Positions 1 through 8,109 are shown, counted from the first letter of the stretch. The stretch is 61,638 nucleotides of DNA from Microbacterium enclense (GCF_004022425.1 NZ_RBZY01000015.1:1-61638); one strand, 5' to 3'. Made by a program: numbers and translations. Notes: generated by a model not told the origin, from the sequence alone.

Positions 1-554
1 TCGAGGTTGCCGGTCGGCTCGTCGGCGAAGACGAGATCGGGCTGCGTCGCGAGCGCACGCGCGATCGCCACGCGCTGCTGCTGGCCCCCCGACAACTCGT
101 GCGGCCGGTGGCGGAGTCTGCTCCCCAGCCCCATGGTCTCGACCAGCGTGTCGATACGGCGGCGTGCGATCGCGGACGGAGCGCGGCCGGCCAACTCGAA
201 GGGCAGGGCGATGTTGTCTGCGACATCGAGGGTCGGCACGAGATTGAACGACTGGAAGACGAATCCGACGCGCGAGCGGCGCAGCACGGTCAGATCGAGA
301 TCGCTCATTCCCGTGATCTCGGTGTCACCGATGAATGCCCGTCCCGAGGTGGCGTTGTCGAGCCCGGCCATGATGTGCATCAGAGTGGACTTGCCCGACC
401 CGGAAGGTCCCATGATGGCGGTGAATTCTCCGCGACGGATGCCGAGGGAGACATTGTCCAGCGCGTGCACGCGCGAGTCACCGGCGCCGAAGATCTTGGT
501 GAGGTCGTGAACTCGAGCGGCCATGTCACGGGTGTCGTGAGGCGAAATCTGCAT
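1..554 (-). CDS. ABC transporter ATP-binding protein, LolD/MacB type (3' end outside window)
   Basis: Partial gene read from 554 leftward and cut by the window edge after about 184 codons. It shows Walker A (GPSGSGKST), a Q-loop ([12 protein letters not shown]), the signature [15 protein letters not shown] and Walker B ([11 protein letters not shown]), which is the form seen in ATPases of MacB/FtsX-type exporters. It would power a membrane permease whose gene should lie beyond the left edge. Two in-frame ATGs exist, at 554 and 524. I prefer 554 because a TAGCGT box lies 7 nt upstream, as expected for a leaderless transcript; neither ATG has a clear ribosome binding site. The family is clear, the substrate is not. 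Confidence 0.9.
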   Translation of the reverse strand, partial: MQISPHDTRDMAARVHDLTKIFGAGDSRVHALDNVSLGIRRGEFTAIMGPSGSGKSTLMHIMAGLDNATSGRAFIGDTEITGMSDLDLTVLRRSRVGFVFQSFNLVPTLDVADNIALPFELAGRAPSAIARRRIDTLVETMGLGSRLRHRPHELSGGQQQRVAIARALATQPDLVFADEPTGNL

Positions 555-561
555 GTCCCCA

Positions 562-567
562 ACGCTA
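562..567 (-). promoter_or_regulatory. -10 box for the leftward ABC ATPase gene
   Basis: TAGCGT on the minus strand followed by 7 nt and the ATG at 554. The start codon would be at or next to the transcription start, so the mRNA is probably leaderless. Position and consensus only; no good -35 was seen. Confidence 0.4.
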
Positions 568-723
568 GGAATGTGCCGTCCGATCCGGATCGGCCCCCGG
601 TCGCATCGCCATACATCTCAGGGATGACATCCACCCGCGCCGTCGAACAGGTACCTCCATCGACGGACACGGATCATCCGTTCGGCGGACGATCGGGCCG
701 GCGTCCTCGACGACGCTCGATCC

Positions 724-1179
724 ATGACATCGCACCGCACCTCATTGCTCGCCCTCGCCGTCGCCGCGGGCGGGGCCCTCACCCTGACGCTGTCCGGATG
801 CACGGCCATCCAGGAAGCCTTCTCGCAGGAGATCACGACGGAATTCGCCACCGCGAACGACGTCGCCGACCGATGGGACACCGAGGTGCCGTGGCTTCCC
901 GCCGATGCCACCGAGATCATCGCCAAGGAGAAGCCCGATGGTGAGGTCGCGGCGCTGATTGCGCACAGCCCCAGCCTCCTCGACCCCGAGACGTGCGTCG
1001 AGGTCGACCGCCGGTCAGCGCCGACGGTGAACGTCGACACCGCACCGGACGTCTACGGACACGCCCGTGTCTTCGCCTGCGGCACGTGGTCGGTCATCCC
1101 CACGGACGACGGATGGTACGGGTGGACGCCGAACAGCGCCGACGAAATGGCGCAGTCGCCGAGCTCGGGGTCGTCGTGA
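724..1179 (+). CDS. small secreted lipoprotein of unknown function
   Basis: A 151-residue protein with a typical lipoprotein signal: a short basic start, a hydrophobic stretch and the lipobox LSGC near residues 23-26, so it should be anchored to the outer face of the membrane. The mature part has two further cysteines (in ETCVEV and FACGTW) that could form a disulfide, and a Ser-rich tail. I do not recognise a domain. It is divergent from the ABC ATPase gene and convergent with panB, which ends 1 nt beyond its stop. A GACGCT hexamer 6 nt before the ATG fits the leaderless layout seen at other genes here. Confidence 0.7.
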   Translation: MTSHRTSLLALAVAAGGALTLTLSGCTAIQEAFSQEITTEFATANDVADRWDTEVPWLPADATEIIAKEKPDGEVAALIAHSPSLLDPETCVEVDRRSAPTVNVDTAPDVYGHARVFACGTWSVIPTDDGWYGWTPNSADEMAQSPSSGSS

Positions 1180-1180
1180 T

Positions 1181-2065
1181 TCAGAGGCCCGTGCTGTCCT
1201 CGTCGCGGCGACCCCGCCCGTCGACGAACGCGCGCACGGACGCGGCGACTTCCGCGGCCGCCGGGTACACGTGCTCCGCTGCCGGGAACGCCCCCTCCCG
1301 CACCTCCCGCGCGTACGTCTCAACAGCCTCCACCATCGCGTCGCCGACGGCGGCGTACCGCTTCACGAATACCGGCGCGCGTCCCTCCGTGATCCCGAGC
1401 AGGTCGTGCTGCACGAGCACCTGCCCGTCGGCCGGGCCCGCCCCGATCCCGATCACCGGGATGCGCAGCGCCCGCCGGATCTCGTCGACCACATCGGCGG
1501 GAACGGCTTCGATGACGACCGCGAACGCTCCGGCATCCTGAACCGCGAGGGCATCCCGTGCGACCCGGATCGCGTCGTCGGACGTGCGGCCCTGCGCGCG
1601 GAGTCCGCCGAGAGCCGTGGCCGTCTGCGGTGTGAGGCCGACGTGACCGACGACGGGGATGCCGGCCTCGACGATCGCCCGCAGTCGCGACAGCCGCGCG
1701 GGATTCGCGCCCTCGAGCTTGACGGCCTCGGCACCGGCTGCGTGCACGAAGCGCACGGAGGTCGCGACGGCCTGCTCGTCGCTCAGCTCGGTCGTGCCGA
1801 ACGGGAGGTCGCACACGACGAGGGGCGTCTGCACCGCGCGTCGGACCGCCTTGGCGAGCGTCAGCATCTCGTCGAGCGTGACCGACGTCGTGTCCGGGAG
1901 ACCCAGGACGACCTGGGCGCCGGAGTCGCCCACCAACACCATGTCGACGCCGGCACGCTCGGCGACCCGACCAGACGCGAAGTCGTAGGCGGTGACCATG
2001 ACGATCGGCGTCCCGGCGTCGGCGAGTTCGCGCAGCGAGCGCAGGGTGACTTTCGAGCGCGTCAT
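1181..2065 (-). CDS. panB: 3-methyl-2-oxobutanoate hydroxymethyltransferase
   Basis: A 294-residue PanB. It transfers a hydroxymethyl group from methylene-THF to 2-oxoisovalerate to give ketopantoate, the first committed step of pantothenate synthesis in the cytosol. Family features are visible along the TIM barrel: MVTAYDFASGRVAERAG near the N terminus, VLVGDS, the VCDLPFGT segment, AVKLEG, GHVGLTPQ and IGIGAGPADGQVLVQHDLLG. Length is close to the family norm, with a short acidic/basic tail. The start codon overlaps the panC stop by 4 nt (ATGA), so it is the last gene of a coupled DUF2520-panC-panB operon. No panD is present in the window. Confidence 0.96.
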   Translation of the reverse strand: MTRSKVTLRSLRELADAGTPIVMVTAYDFASGRVAERAGVDMVLVGDSGAQVVLGLPDTTSVTLDEMLTLAKAVRRAVQTPLVVCDLPFGTTELSDEQAVATSVRFVHAAGAEAVKLEGANPARLSRLRAIVEAGIPVVGHVGLTPQTATALGGLRAQGRTSDDAIRVARDALAVQDAGAFAVVIEAVPADVVDEIRRALRIPVIGIGAGPADGQVLVQHDLLGITEGRAPVFVKRYAAVGDAMVEAVETYAREVREGAFPAAEHVYPAAAEVAASVRAFVDGRGRRDEDSTGL

Positions 2066-2952
2066 GCGTGATCGCTTCCGTTCGGGCCGAGGGAGATGCG
2101 GTCGTCCTGGCCCTGGACAAGCACCACGTTGTCGATGAGCCGTACCGGACCGACGCGCACGGCGAGCGCGAGGAGCGCGGGGTGCTCGATCTTCTCGATC
2201 GGCTCGAGGCTGTCGGCATCCACGATCTCGACGTACTCGGGGTCGAGGCCGTTGAGCTCGACACGCACCGTGTCCGTGAGCGAATGAGGATCGCGGATGC
2301 CGTCGGCGAAGGCATCCTGCGCCGCTCGGAGCGCTCGCGGAATCGCCGCCGCGACCGCGCGGTCGTCGGGGGAGAGGCGCGTGTTGCGGCTGGAGCGTGC
2401 GAGGCCATCCGCGTCGCGGGACGTCGGCCGCGTGACGATCTCGACCGGGATGCCGAGGTCCGCCACCATGCGGCGGACGACGACGACCTGCTGGGCGTCC
2501 TTCGCGCCGAAGTAGGCGCGGTCGGGCTGGACGGCGAGCAGGAGTTTCGCGACGACCGTGGCGACGCCGTCGAAGTGGGACCGCCCGCGTTCCGCGCCCT
2601 CGAGCGTGCCGGTGATGGCCCCGCCCACCGACACCGTCGTGGCGAAACCGGCCGGGTACATCTCGGCGACGGACGGCGCGAAGACCACGTCGACGCCCGC
2701 CTCCGCGGCGAGAGCCACGTCGGCCGCTTCGGTGCGCGGGTAGGCGTCGAGGTCGGAGGCTTCGCCGAACTGCGTCGGGTTCACGAAGATCGACAGCACG
2801 ACGGTGCCGTTGTCGTTCCGGGCGGCGCGCAGCAGCGACAGGTGCCCCTCGTGCAGATCTCCCATCGTGGGGACGAACCCGACGCCGTCTGCCCTATGCA
2901 GGGCAAGGGCCGCGCGCAGCTCGGCGACGGTGCGGACGATCCGGGGGGTCAC
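2062..2952 (-). CDS. panC: pantoate--beta-alanine ligase (pantothenate synthetase)
   Basis: A 296-residue PanC that joins pantoate and beta-alanine using ATP, with a pantoyl-adenylate intermediate. It has the HIGH-like motif HEGHLSLLRAA after FVPTMGDL, the FVNPTQFGE segment, GAKDAQQ and a KMSKS-like region around LARSSRNTRLSP. The start is GTG, overlapping the stop of the upstream DUF2520 gene by 4 nt (GTGA); the panB start overlaps its own stop in the same way. This strict coupling indicates one transcript for the three genes. Confidence 0.96.
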   Translation of the reverse strand: MTPRIVRTVAELRAALALHRADGVGFVPTMGDLHEGHLSLLRAARNDNGTVVLSIFVNPTQFGEASDLDAYPRTEAADVALAAEAGVDVVFAPSVAEMYPAGFATTVSVGGAITGTLEGAERGRSHFDGVATVVAKLLLAVQPDRAYFGAKDAQQVVVVRRMVADLGIPVEIVTRPTSRDADGLARSSRNTRLSPDDRAVAAAIPRALRAAQDAFADGIRDPHSLTDTVRVELNGLDPEYVEIVDADSLEPIEKIEHPALLALAVRVGPVRLIDNVVLVQGQDDRISLGPNGSDHA

Positions 2953-3710
2953 GAGGCGGCCGTCGTTCCGGCGCGCTGCGCGACGGCCAGGTCGCGGGTC
3001 GCGTCGACGAGTGCGTCGAAGAGCGCCAGGCGGTCGGGGAGTCGCTCGGCGATCGCGGCGCGCTGGCGAGCGACGGTGACGTCGTCGCCGCGCGACACGG
3101 GACCGGTGAGGGCGGATGCCGCCCCGCGGTCGGCCCAGTTCTCGACGGCCGCGCGGACGAGCGGAACCAGCGCGTCGCGCTCGAGCCCAGCGGTGGCGGC
3201 GAGGTCCTCGGCCATGCCCTCGAGCGTGACGAGGAAGTTCGCGGCGATCGAGGCGGCCGCGTGGTACGCGGCGCGATCCTCGTCGCGCACCGTGATCCCC
3301 GTCATCTCGAGCACGTCCGCGAGCGCTTCGGCTGCGGTGTGCGCGCGGGGCGTTGTAGCGGCGAGCGCGGCGGTCACTCCCGTGAAGGACGCTCCGGCCC
3401 CCGTGACGGTCATGAGCGGATGGATGCCGAACGCCTCGTGCGGCGCGAGCACGGACAGGTCGAGCGCGCCCGAGAGGTGTCCGACGAGTCGACCGGGCGC
3501 GATGGCTCGTGCGGCGTCGGCGATCGCGGCATCCGGCACCGCCAGGAGGACGATGCCGGCGTCCGCGCCGTTCTCGCCGCGGCTCGCGGGGCCGAGCACG
3601 GGCACGCCGGCGTCGGAGAGTGCGGCGGTGAGGGCGCGACCCATGCGGCCGTTACCGACGACGAGCACCGGTGCGTCGTGGCGCAGGACGGAGAGCGAGA
3701 AGGTCTTCAT
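2949..3710 (-). CDS. Rossmann-like and DUF2520 domain protein, first gene of the pan operon
   Basis: A 253-residue protein from the ATG at 3710. The N terminus has an NAD(P)-binding Rossmann motif (LVVGNGRMGRALTAAL), followed by a C-terminal helical DUF2520 domain (from about FGIHPLMTV onward). Proteins of this architecture precede panC in many actinobacteria; a link to ketopantoate reduction or its control is plausible but not shown by the sequence. A longer reading frame opens upstream to 3854, but that extension is Arg/Pro-rich and looks non-coding, so I use 3710. No strong ribosome binding site is visible before it. Confidence 0.85.
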   Translation of the reverse strand: MKTFSLSVLRHDAPVLVVGNGRMGRALTAALSDAGVPVLGPASRGENGADAGIVLLAVPDAAIADAARAIAPGRLVGHLSGALDLSVLAPHEAFGIHPLMTVTGAGASFTGVTAALAATTPRAHTAAEALADVLEMTGITVRDEDRAAYHAAASIAANFLVTLEGMAEDLAATAGLERDALVPLVRAAVENWADRGAASALTGPVSRGDDVTVARQRAAIAERLPDRLALFDALVDATRDLAVAQRAGTTAAS

Positions 3711-3985
3711 AACGTGGGGCGGGCCCGCACGGGCGGCTGCGCCGGATTCCAGGGTATCCCGGCGGGAGCGGGGAGGAGGCGGCGAGGCGCCGGTGGGCGC
3801 AGCCCGTGGCGCCCGACCGCAGCAGACTCTCCCTGAATGACAGGGTGGCCGCAACCTCCCAGGACATGAGGTGTTGCGACCACCGTGTTGCGGGTGACCA
3901 ATGAGGTCGGGCGTTCCGCCGTGGCGGCCGCCGATCCCGGCCGATCAGTCGATCGGAGGGCACCTCGTCACCGGGACCGTTCTGT
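3711..3985. other. intergenic gap without a recognisable gene
   Basis: 275 bp between the pan operon start and the end of the truncated membrane-protein frame. Short Arg/Pro-rich frames on both strands lack start signals and protein-like composition. It should contain the pan operon promoter, but I cannot place it with confidence. Confidence 0.4.
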
Positions 3986-4084
3986 CTACGGTCGGCGTGT
4001 GGTCGTCCCGCCACCGCGACGCGAGCGAATGAAGCGCATGACGAGCGGAAGAACGAGAGGAAGAAAACGAAGAAGTTTGAACAC
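3986..4084 (-). CDS. possible 32-residue basic membrane miniprotein
   Basis: Within the preceding frame a GTG at 4084 is preceded by AGGAG with 6 nt spacing, the best ribosome binding site in this stretch. It would encode a hydrophobic segment (LLRFLPLVLPLVMRFI) followed by a basic tail (RSRRGGGTTTRRP). It may be the real expressed product here, or simply the C terminus of the longer frame. No family is recognised. Confidence 0.3.
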   Translation of the reverse strand: MFKLLRFLPLVLPLVMRFIRSRRGGGTTTRRP

Positions 4085-4495
4085 GGGGAGCTCCTGGATG
4101 TAGGGACGGTGCGACGCCACCGGACGTGGCGTCGGCACCGTGGTTTCGGGGTTAGGGACGCGGGGGCAGTGGGGGCGCTGCTGCTGGGTGCGGGTGGCGG
4201 ACTGCACCTGGCTCGCGGCCTGCTTCGCCTGGTCCGTGACGCTCGGGGCGCCCTGAACCTGCTGCTGGATCTTCGGCGCTTCGTCCTCTGCCTTCGTCAG
4301 CATCGCCTCCCAGCGCTGCTGCATGGGCTTGATGAGTCCGCCGCCGGCCCCGACGATGATGACGCCGGCGATGATGGCGAGCACGGCGATCAGGATCGGC
4401 GTGGTGACGAAGGTCGCGACCTCGATCTGGTTGAGGGCGGCGGTGACGCCGAGGAAGAGGATGAAGATCGCCACGATTTCGAGTAAGCGCAACAT
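3986..4495 (-). pseudogene. truncated MscS/CmpX-like membrane protein abutting tRNA-Lys
   Basis: A frame of 169 codons from the ATG at 4495. Its first part has two hydrophobic helices (about residues 3-20 and 28-52) followed by GGGLIKPMQQRWE and an Ala/Gln-rich helical stretch. This resembles the last part of the conserved TM-helix proteins related to mechanosensitive channels, whose usual length is well over 200 residues, so the N-terminal half is missing. The ATG shares its A with the encoded CCA of tRNA-Lys, so no separate leader exists. A middle section rich in Pro/Thr looks non-coding. A second in-frame hydrophobic segment follows at 4084. It may be a remnant, or a short protein expressed by read-through from the tRNA transcript. 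Confidence 0.45.
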
Positions 4496-4570
4496 GGTGG
4501 GCCCCGTGGGGCTCGAACCCACGACCCGCGGATTAAAAGTCCGATGCTCTACCGACTGAGCTAGAGGCCC
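4495..4570 (-). tRNA. tRNA-Lys (anticodon TTT)
   Basis: 76 nt including an encoded 3' CCA. The acceptor stem GGGCCTC pairs with the 3' strand GGGGCCC, the D-arm TAGCTCAGTCGGTAGAGCA is canonical, the anticodon loop reads CTTTTAA with TTT in the middle, and the T-arm has GGTTCGAGCC. The ATG of the next frame begins on the last A of CCA, which is unusual. Confidence 0.95.
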
Positions 4571-4631
4571 GTGGCATCCACCCTACCGGCCCGCAGAGGG
4601 CCGCTCGCGCAGGTGCGGACACACGAAAAGA

Positions 4632-4670
4632 GCGAGCGCCGGACCCCCTCGCCTGGGGTCCGGCGCTCGC
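4632..4670 (-). terminator. intrinsic terminator of the fasciclin gene
   Basis: Perfect 16-bp GC-rich stem (4632-4647 with 4655-4670) around a 7-nt loop. On the minus strand it is followed by TCTTTTC, which fits termination of the leftward fasciclin transcript. Confidence 0.8.
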
Positions 4671-4727
4671 CGTCAGGTCCGATCGGTCATCGATCGGTCG
4701 GAAGCGTGATGCTCACGCTCCGAGGAC

Positions 4728-5390
4728 TTACATGGGGGGCATCAGCACCGTGTCGATGAGGTACACCGTGGCGTTGGCGGTCTGGACACCACCGCAGATG
4801 ACGTTGGCGTCGTTGACGGTGATCGCGTCACCCGAGCCGGCGACGGTGACTTCCTGGCCCTCGACGGTGGCCTGCGCGCCCTCGATCTCGTCCGGGGTCA
4901 GCTGACCGGGGACCACGTGGTACGTGAGGATCTTGGTGAGCAGGTCGGTGTCGGTCTTCAGCGTCTCGATCGTGGCGGGGTCGATCTTGGCGAACGCGTC
5001 GTCGACCGGAGCGAAGACCGTGAACTCGCCACCGTTGAGGGTGTCGACGAGGTCCACGTTGGGGTTCAGCTGGCCGCTGACGGCAGCGGTCAGCGTGGTG
5101 AGCAGCGGGTTGTTCGAGGCGGCGACGGCGACCGGGTCAGCCGACATGCCCTCGACCGAACCAGCACCCGAGGGAACGGCGGCGGCGTAGTCCGCGCAGC
5201 CGGGGCCGACGAGGTTGGCGGCCGGGTCCATCATCTCGGCGGTGGCCGAGGGGCTGGCCTCCATCGAGGGAGCCATCGACTCGTCGGTCGACTCGCCGGC
5301 GGTGGTGCCGCCGGAACATGCGGTGAGAGCGAAGGCCGAACCCAGGACGAGGGCGAGACCGGCGACGACAGGCTTCTTCTTGGTGAGCAT
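4728..5390 (-). CDS. fasciclin (FAS1) domain lipoprotein, MPT83-like
   Basis: A 220-residue exported lipoprotein: Lys-rich start, hydrophobic core and lipobox LTAC at about residues 22-25, then a low-complexity Ser/Thr/Met/Glu linker and one FAS1 domain from about residue 80 to the end ([44 protein letters not shown]). FAS1 domains act in cell-surface adhesion or matrix contact. A GGAGGAA ribosome binding site precedes the ATG. The gene is divergent from sigK-rskA. In Mycobacterium the FAS1 proteins MPT70 and MPT83 belong to the SigK regulon, so control by the neighbouring SigK is likely by analogy. A strong terminator follows. Confidence 0.92.
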   Translation of the reverse strand: MLTKKKPVVAGLALVLGSAFALTACSGGTTAGESTDESMAPSMEASPSATAEMMDPAANLVGPGCADYAAAVPSGAGSVEGMSADPVAVAASNNPLLTTLTAAVSGQLNPNVDLVDTLNGGEFTVFAPVDDAFAKIDPATIETLKTDTDLLTKILTYHVVPGQLTPDEIEGAQATVEGQEVTVAGSGDAITVNDANVICGGVQTANATVYLIDTVLMPPM

Positions 5391-5723
5391 GACATTCCTC
5401 CGAAATCGTTCGGACCGCGGCTGCGACCCGTTAGGACACCCCGGTGCGGGGGGCGGTTCGCCGTGTTGCGGCGTACACAGGGTCTTCGGGACCCCTCCGT
5501 CTTCGGATTGCAGTTTGTGTCGAAATCACCCCTGCGGAGCGGCGATAGGTGGACAAATCCCAGGTCAGCAGCGTCTAAATATTCCCAAGAATATTTTCCA
5601 GATGCCATGCAGCGGCCGCTGCGGCCTGCTCCGAACGCTCCGACGGTCACGGTTGCGTACCTCATGCGCGCCACGCGCGCACGAGGAAGGGAAGTATCCG
5701 CCCGGTGCGGCATGCTGGGATTC
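5391..5723. promoter_or_regulatory. divergent regulatory region between the fasciclin gene and sigK
   Basis: 333 bp with no gene. It must hold both divergent promoters. Its middle is unusually AT-rich for this genome and contains the perfect inverted repeat at 5577-5596. I looked for the mycobacterial SigK promoter pattern (CCATCC with CCGAAT) and did not find a convincing match. Confidence 0.5.
5577..5596. promoter_or_regulatory. AT-rich perfect inverted repeat, candidate operator
   Basis: AAATATTC-CCAA-GAATATTT: two perfect 8-nt arms with a 4-nt spacer, lying 128 nt before the sigK start and 187 nt before the fasciclin start. Such an AT-only palindrome is rare in a genome of this GC content, so a protein binding site is likely; the protein is unknown. 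Confidence 0.5.
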
Positions 5724-6314
5724 ATGGTGATCGACGGAATCTCTCTCCCCGGTGACGGGGCGGACCACGTCGACCACGTCGGAGAATTGCTGCAGAAGAT
5801 CGCCACCGGTGATCGCACCGCCTTCGCCGAGCTGTACGACACTCTGTCTGCTCGCGCGTTCGGTCTCATCCTGCGGGTGCTCGTCGACCGGTCGCAGAGC
5901 GAAGAAGTGCTGCAGGAGGTGTTCCTGGAGATCTGGCAATCCGCCGCGCGCTTCACTCCGAACAGAGGGCAAGGAAGATCGTGGGTTCTCACGATCGCGC
6001 ACAGACGAGCGGTGGACCGCGTGCGGTCGTCGCAGTCGAGCGTCGATCGCGACATCCGCGTCGGATTCCGGGATATGGACGTCGCTCACGATGACGTCTC
6101 TGAGAAAGTAGAACTCAAAATCGAAGGGCGCCGCGTCGTCGATGCACTCGCGACGCTTCCCGACGCCCAGAAGGAAGCACTCACCCTCGCCTATTTCGGC
6201 GGGTACAGCCAGAGTGAGATCGCTTCCCTCGTCGGGGCGCCGCTCGGTACGGTCAAAACGAGGATGCGTGACGGTCTGTCGCGCCTGAGAATGGAGATGG
6301 GGGTGGACAAGTGA
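5724..6314 (+). CDS. sigK: ECF RNA polymerase sigma factor SigK
   Basis: A 196-residue extracytoplasmic-function sigma factor. Region 2 runs over AFAELYDTLSARAFGLI and SEEVLQEVFLEIWQSA; region 4 contains LPDAQKEALTLAYFGGYSQS, EIASLVGAPLGTVKTRMRDG and LSRLR, a standard helix-turn-helix for -35 recognition. Length fits mycobacterial SigK (about 187 residues). The ATG at 5724 is chosen because GGGA lies just upstream; an ATG at 5712 is possible. The next gene, encoding its membrane anti-sigma factor, overlaps the stop by 4 nt, so the pair is made together. Expected targets include its own operon and the divergent FAS1 lipoprotein. Confidence 0.93.
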   Translation: MVIDGISLPGDGADHVDHVGELLQKIATGDRTAFAELYDTLSARAFGLILRVLVDRSQSEEVLQEVFLEIWQSAARFTPNRGQGRSWVLTIAHRRAVDRVRSSQSSVDRDIRVGFRDMDVAHDDVSEKVELKIEGRRVVDALATLPDAQKEALTLAYFGGYSQSEIASLVGAPLGTVKTRMRDGLSRLRMEMGVDK

Positions 6315-7117
6315 ACGAGAGGGATTTCGCCGACCTCGCTGCCGGTCACGCGCTGAACGCGCTTCCCGAAGCAGACGAACGCGCGTACCAGGAGGCTTTG
6401 GCGGGCAACCCGCACTGGTCCTCCCACGCGCGGGATGCCGCTGACGCCGTCGCCGCGATCAGCGAAACCGTCGTGCCCGTGGAGCCGCCGGCATCCATCC
6501 GCGCTTCGCTCCTCGCACGTATCACCGATCTGCCCCAGGCCGGCTCCGCTGTGCCCGAGGGTGACCCCGTCGACGCCGAAGACTACGCCGCGGCCGGTCC
6601 CGCCCCGATCGAGCCCGAGGCCGAGATCGTTTCCGCGCCATCGTGGGAGGGATCCGGCTGGGGCATGCGCCGCTGGTTCACGTTGGCCGCCTCGCTCGTC
6701 GCCGTGCTGGTGCTCGGTTTCGGCGCGGTCACCATCGGTCAGCAGCTCACGCGCCCCGCGTCGATCGTCGCGCTGGAGCAGGTGACCTCCGCGCCGGACG
6801 CGCAGTCCGCGACCGCGACGATGCCCGACGGTGCCGTGGTGACCGCCCACTGGTCGGCCTCCACCGGGCAGAGCGTGCTCGTCACCGACGGCATGCCCGC
6901 CCTCTCGAACGAGCAGACGTACGAGCTGTGGTTCGTCCGCGACGAGACCCCGATCGCCGCCGGAATCTTCTCGACGGATGCCAGCGGTCGAGCGACCGCG
7001 GTGCTCGAGGGAGAGTTCCATTCGGGCGACGTCATCGCGGTGACGGTCGAACCCGCGGGGGGCTCGCCCGACGGCACGCCGAGCTCGGCCCCGGTCGTCG
7101 CGGTGGCCACCGCCTGA
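6311..7117 (+). CDS. rskA: anti-sigma-K factor RskA
   Basis: A 268-residue single-pass membrane protein. The cytosolic N-terminal anti-sigma domain (about residues 1-75, starting DFADLAAGHALNALPEADE) should bind SigK. An acidic linker, a transmembrane helix at about 122-143 and an extracytoplasmic RskA domain (MPDGAVVTAHWS, YELWFV, VAVTVEPAGGSP) follow. In Mycobacterium, RskA holds SigK until proteolysis releases it. The GTG start sits inside the sigK stop (GTGA), showing translational coupling. Confidence 0.94.
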   Translation: MNERDFADLAAGHALNALPEADERAYQEALAGNPHWSSHARDAADAVAAISETVVPVEPPASIRASLLARITDLPQAGSAVPEGDPVDAEDYAAAGPAPIEPEAEIVSAPSWEGSGWGMRRWFTLAASLVAVLVLGFGAVTIGQQLTRPASIVALEQVTSAPDAQSATATMPDGAVVTAHWSASTGQSVLVTDGMPALSNEQTYELWFVRDETPIAAGIFSTDASGRATAVLEGEFHSGDVIAVTVEPAGGSPDGTPSSAPVVAVATA

Positions 7118-7157
7118 ACGGCCGACCACCCCGGCCCGGGCTCGGGAGCACACGCTC

Positions 7158-7163
7158 TAGCCT
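7158..7163 (+). promoter_or_regulatory. -10 box, leaderless type
   Basis: TAGCCT followed by exactly 6 nt and the ATG at 7170. Confidence 0.45.
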
Positions 7164-7169
7164 GGAACG

Positions 7170-7808
7170 ATGAGCGATTCCCCTCGCGAATTCCACAAGC
7201 CCGTACGGCGTCCCGCTGAGCTGTTCGACCGCCTCTTCGCCGCGGACGATCCGGCCGAGGTGTCGCGCGTCGCGCACAGTACAGCCCAGGCGCTGTTGTC
7301 TCGAGTGCGCGCCGACCCGACGGTCGATGTCGTCGAACGTCTCGTGGCGTTCACCGACGATCATGGGATCGACGACATCGCCGAGCTCTGGTCGCGCTCG
7401 CCCGCGCGGTCCCTCCCCGGTGCGCTGTGGCGGCTCTACCTGTTGCAGCTCATGATCCACGACGACGCTGCGACGGCGGCCATGCTGTTCGAGCGCGGAC
7501 GTGTGGAGATGGCGACGGTCGATCCTGTTGTCGTGGGTGCCCCCGCGCCCGCCGGCCCCGAGGAGCTCGTCCGCCTCATCGATACGATCCTGCGCGGGTT
7601 GTTCGAGGGTGACTTCGCAGTCGCGCTGGACCGTGCGGCGGCGTTCTGCCGTGTTCAGGCCTCGGGGGCGACCCACCTCGCCGACGACTACGAGATCACC
7701 GAATCCGAGCGCGCGACGGCGCTCACCACCCGCGCACTGCGGTTGTCGACGTACGCCGACGACCTCACCGCGGCCGCCGCGCTGTGGCGCCGCGACGCTC
7801 TGACCTGA
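7170..7808 (+). CDS. conserved hypothetical cytosolic protein
   Basis: A 212-residue protein without signal peptide or membrane helix, predicted to be mostly helical and rich in Ala, Asp and Arg. The start FHKPVRRPAELFDRLFAADD is the kind of segment I associate with a small conserved family in Microbacteriaceae that databases sometimes label as an RNA polymerase beta subunit; nothing here resembles RpoB, so that name should not be used. Function unknown. The gene stands alone after rskA and has its own leaderless-type promoter. Confidence 0.75.
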   Translation: MSDSPREFHKPVRRPAELFDRLFAADDPAEVSRVAHSTAQALLSRVRADPTVDVVERLVAFTDDHGIDDIAELWSRSPARSLPGALWRLYLLQLMIHDDAATAAMLFERGRVEMATVDPVVVGAPAPAGPEELVRLIDTILRGLFEGDFAVALDRAAAFCRVQASGATHLADDYEITESERATALTTRALRLSTYADDLTAAAALWRRDALT

Positions 7809-8097
7809 CACGCGCCCGGCGTCGAGCGTCCGGAGGACGCCGCTTCGGGGGCGAGACGTGCGGCGTGTCGTGAACACTCGGCCGCGGGAGGGAGCGGGGC
7901 GCCGCGGGGCGAAGATGCGCCGCGGGCAAAGAAAGTGCCGGGCCGCAGAACGCCTCTCGGCGCAAGGCCGCTCATAGCGGCAGAAGATGGAGCCCGGGGT
8001 TACTGCGGCCCGGCTATAGGAGTGTAACAAGCGAGGCCCCGGAGCATTCCCTCGAGCCCGGAGGTTGACACGGGCCGGGCGTGTCGGTGGCGGGGCA
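7809..8097. other. 289-bp gap with several small hairpins, no gene recognised
   Basis: Contains a 7-bp stem at 7817-7842 that may help terminate the preceding gene, a GCCGCT/AGCGGC hairpin at 7966-7980 and a further hairpin at 7991-8015, followed by an AT-richer GGCTATAGGAGTGTAAC stretch. I found no tRNA, SRP RNA or protein-like frame. A small RNA cannot be excluded. Confidence 0.35.
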
Positions 8098-8103
8098 TAG
8101 GCT
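8098..8103 (+). promoter_or_regulatory. -10 box, leaderless type
   Basis: TAGGCT with 6 nt to the ATG at 8110. Confidence 0.45.
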
Positions 8104-8109
8104 CATCCC

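Noticed and set aside
2068..3840. Long open frame antisense to the pan genes, and similar long frames elsewhere (9034-11031, 13356-15482, 48992-51523, 55667-58918, 58015-60192)
   Set aside because: Arg/Gly/Ala/Asp-rich translations without domains or start signals, lying opposite well-supported genes; typical shadows in high-GC DNA.
4496..4522. Upstream start of the truncated channel frame inside the tRNA (protein beginning MGSSPTGPT)
   Set aside because: These codons are the tRNA-Lys sequence itself, so they are not a real N terminus.
4917..5723. Long N-terminal extension of SigK back to 4917
   Set aside because: It runs antisense through the fasciclin gene; normal SigK length begins at 5724.
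5391..5723. Mycobacterial-type SigK promoter (CCATCC and CCGAAT)
   Set aside because: The nearest pair (CCATGC and CCGAAC around 5605-5636) has about 20 nt spacing and mismatches, so it is not supported.
7960..8040. tRNA or SRP RNA in the gap before 8110
   Set aside because: No T-arm GGTTCGA consensus, no acceptor pairing and no SRP core motif.
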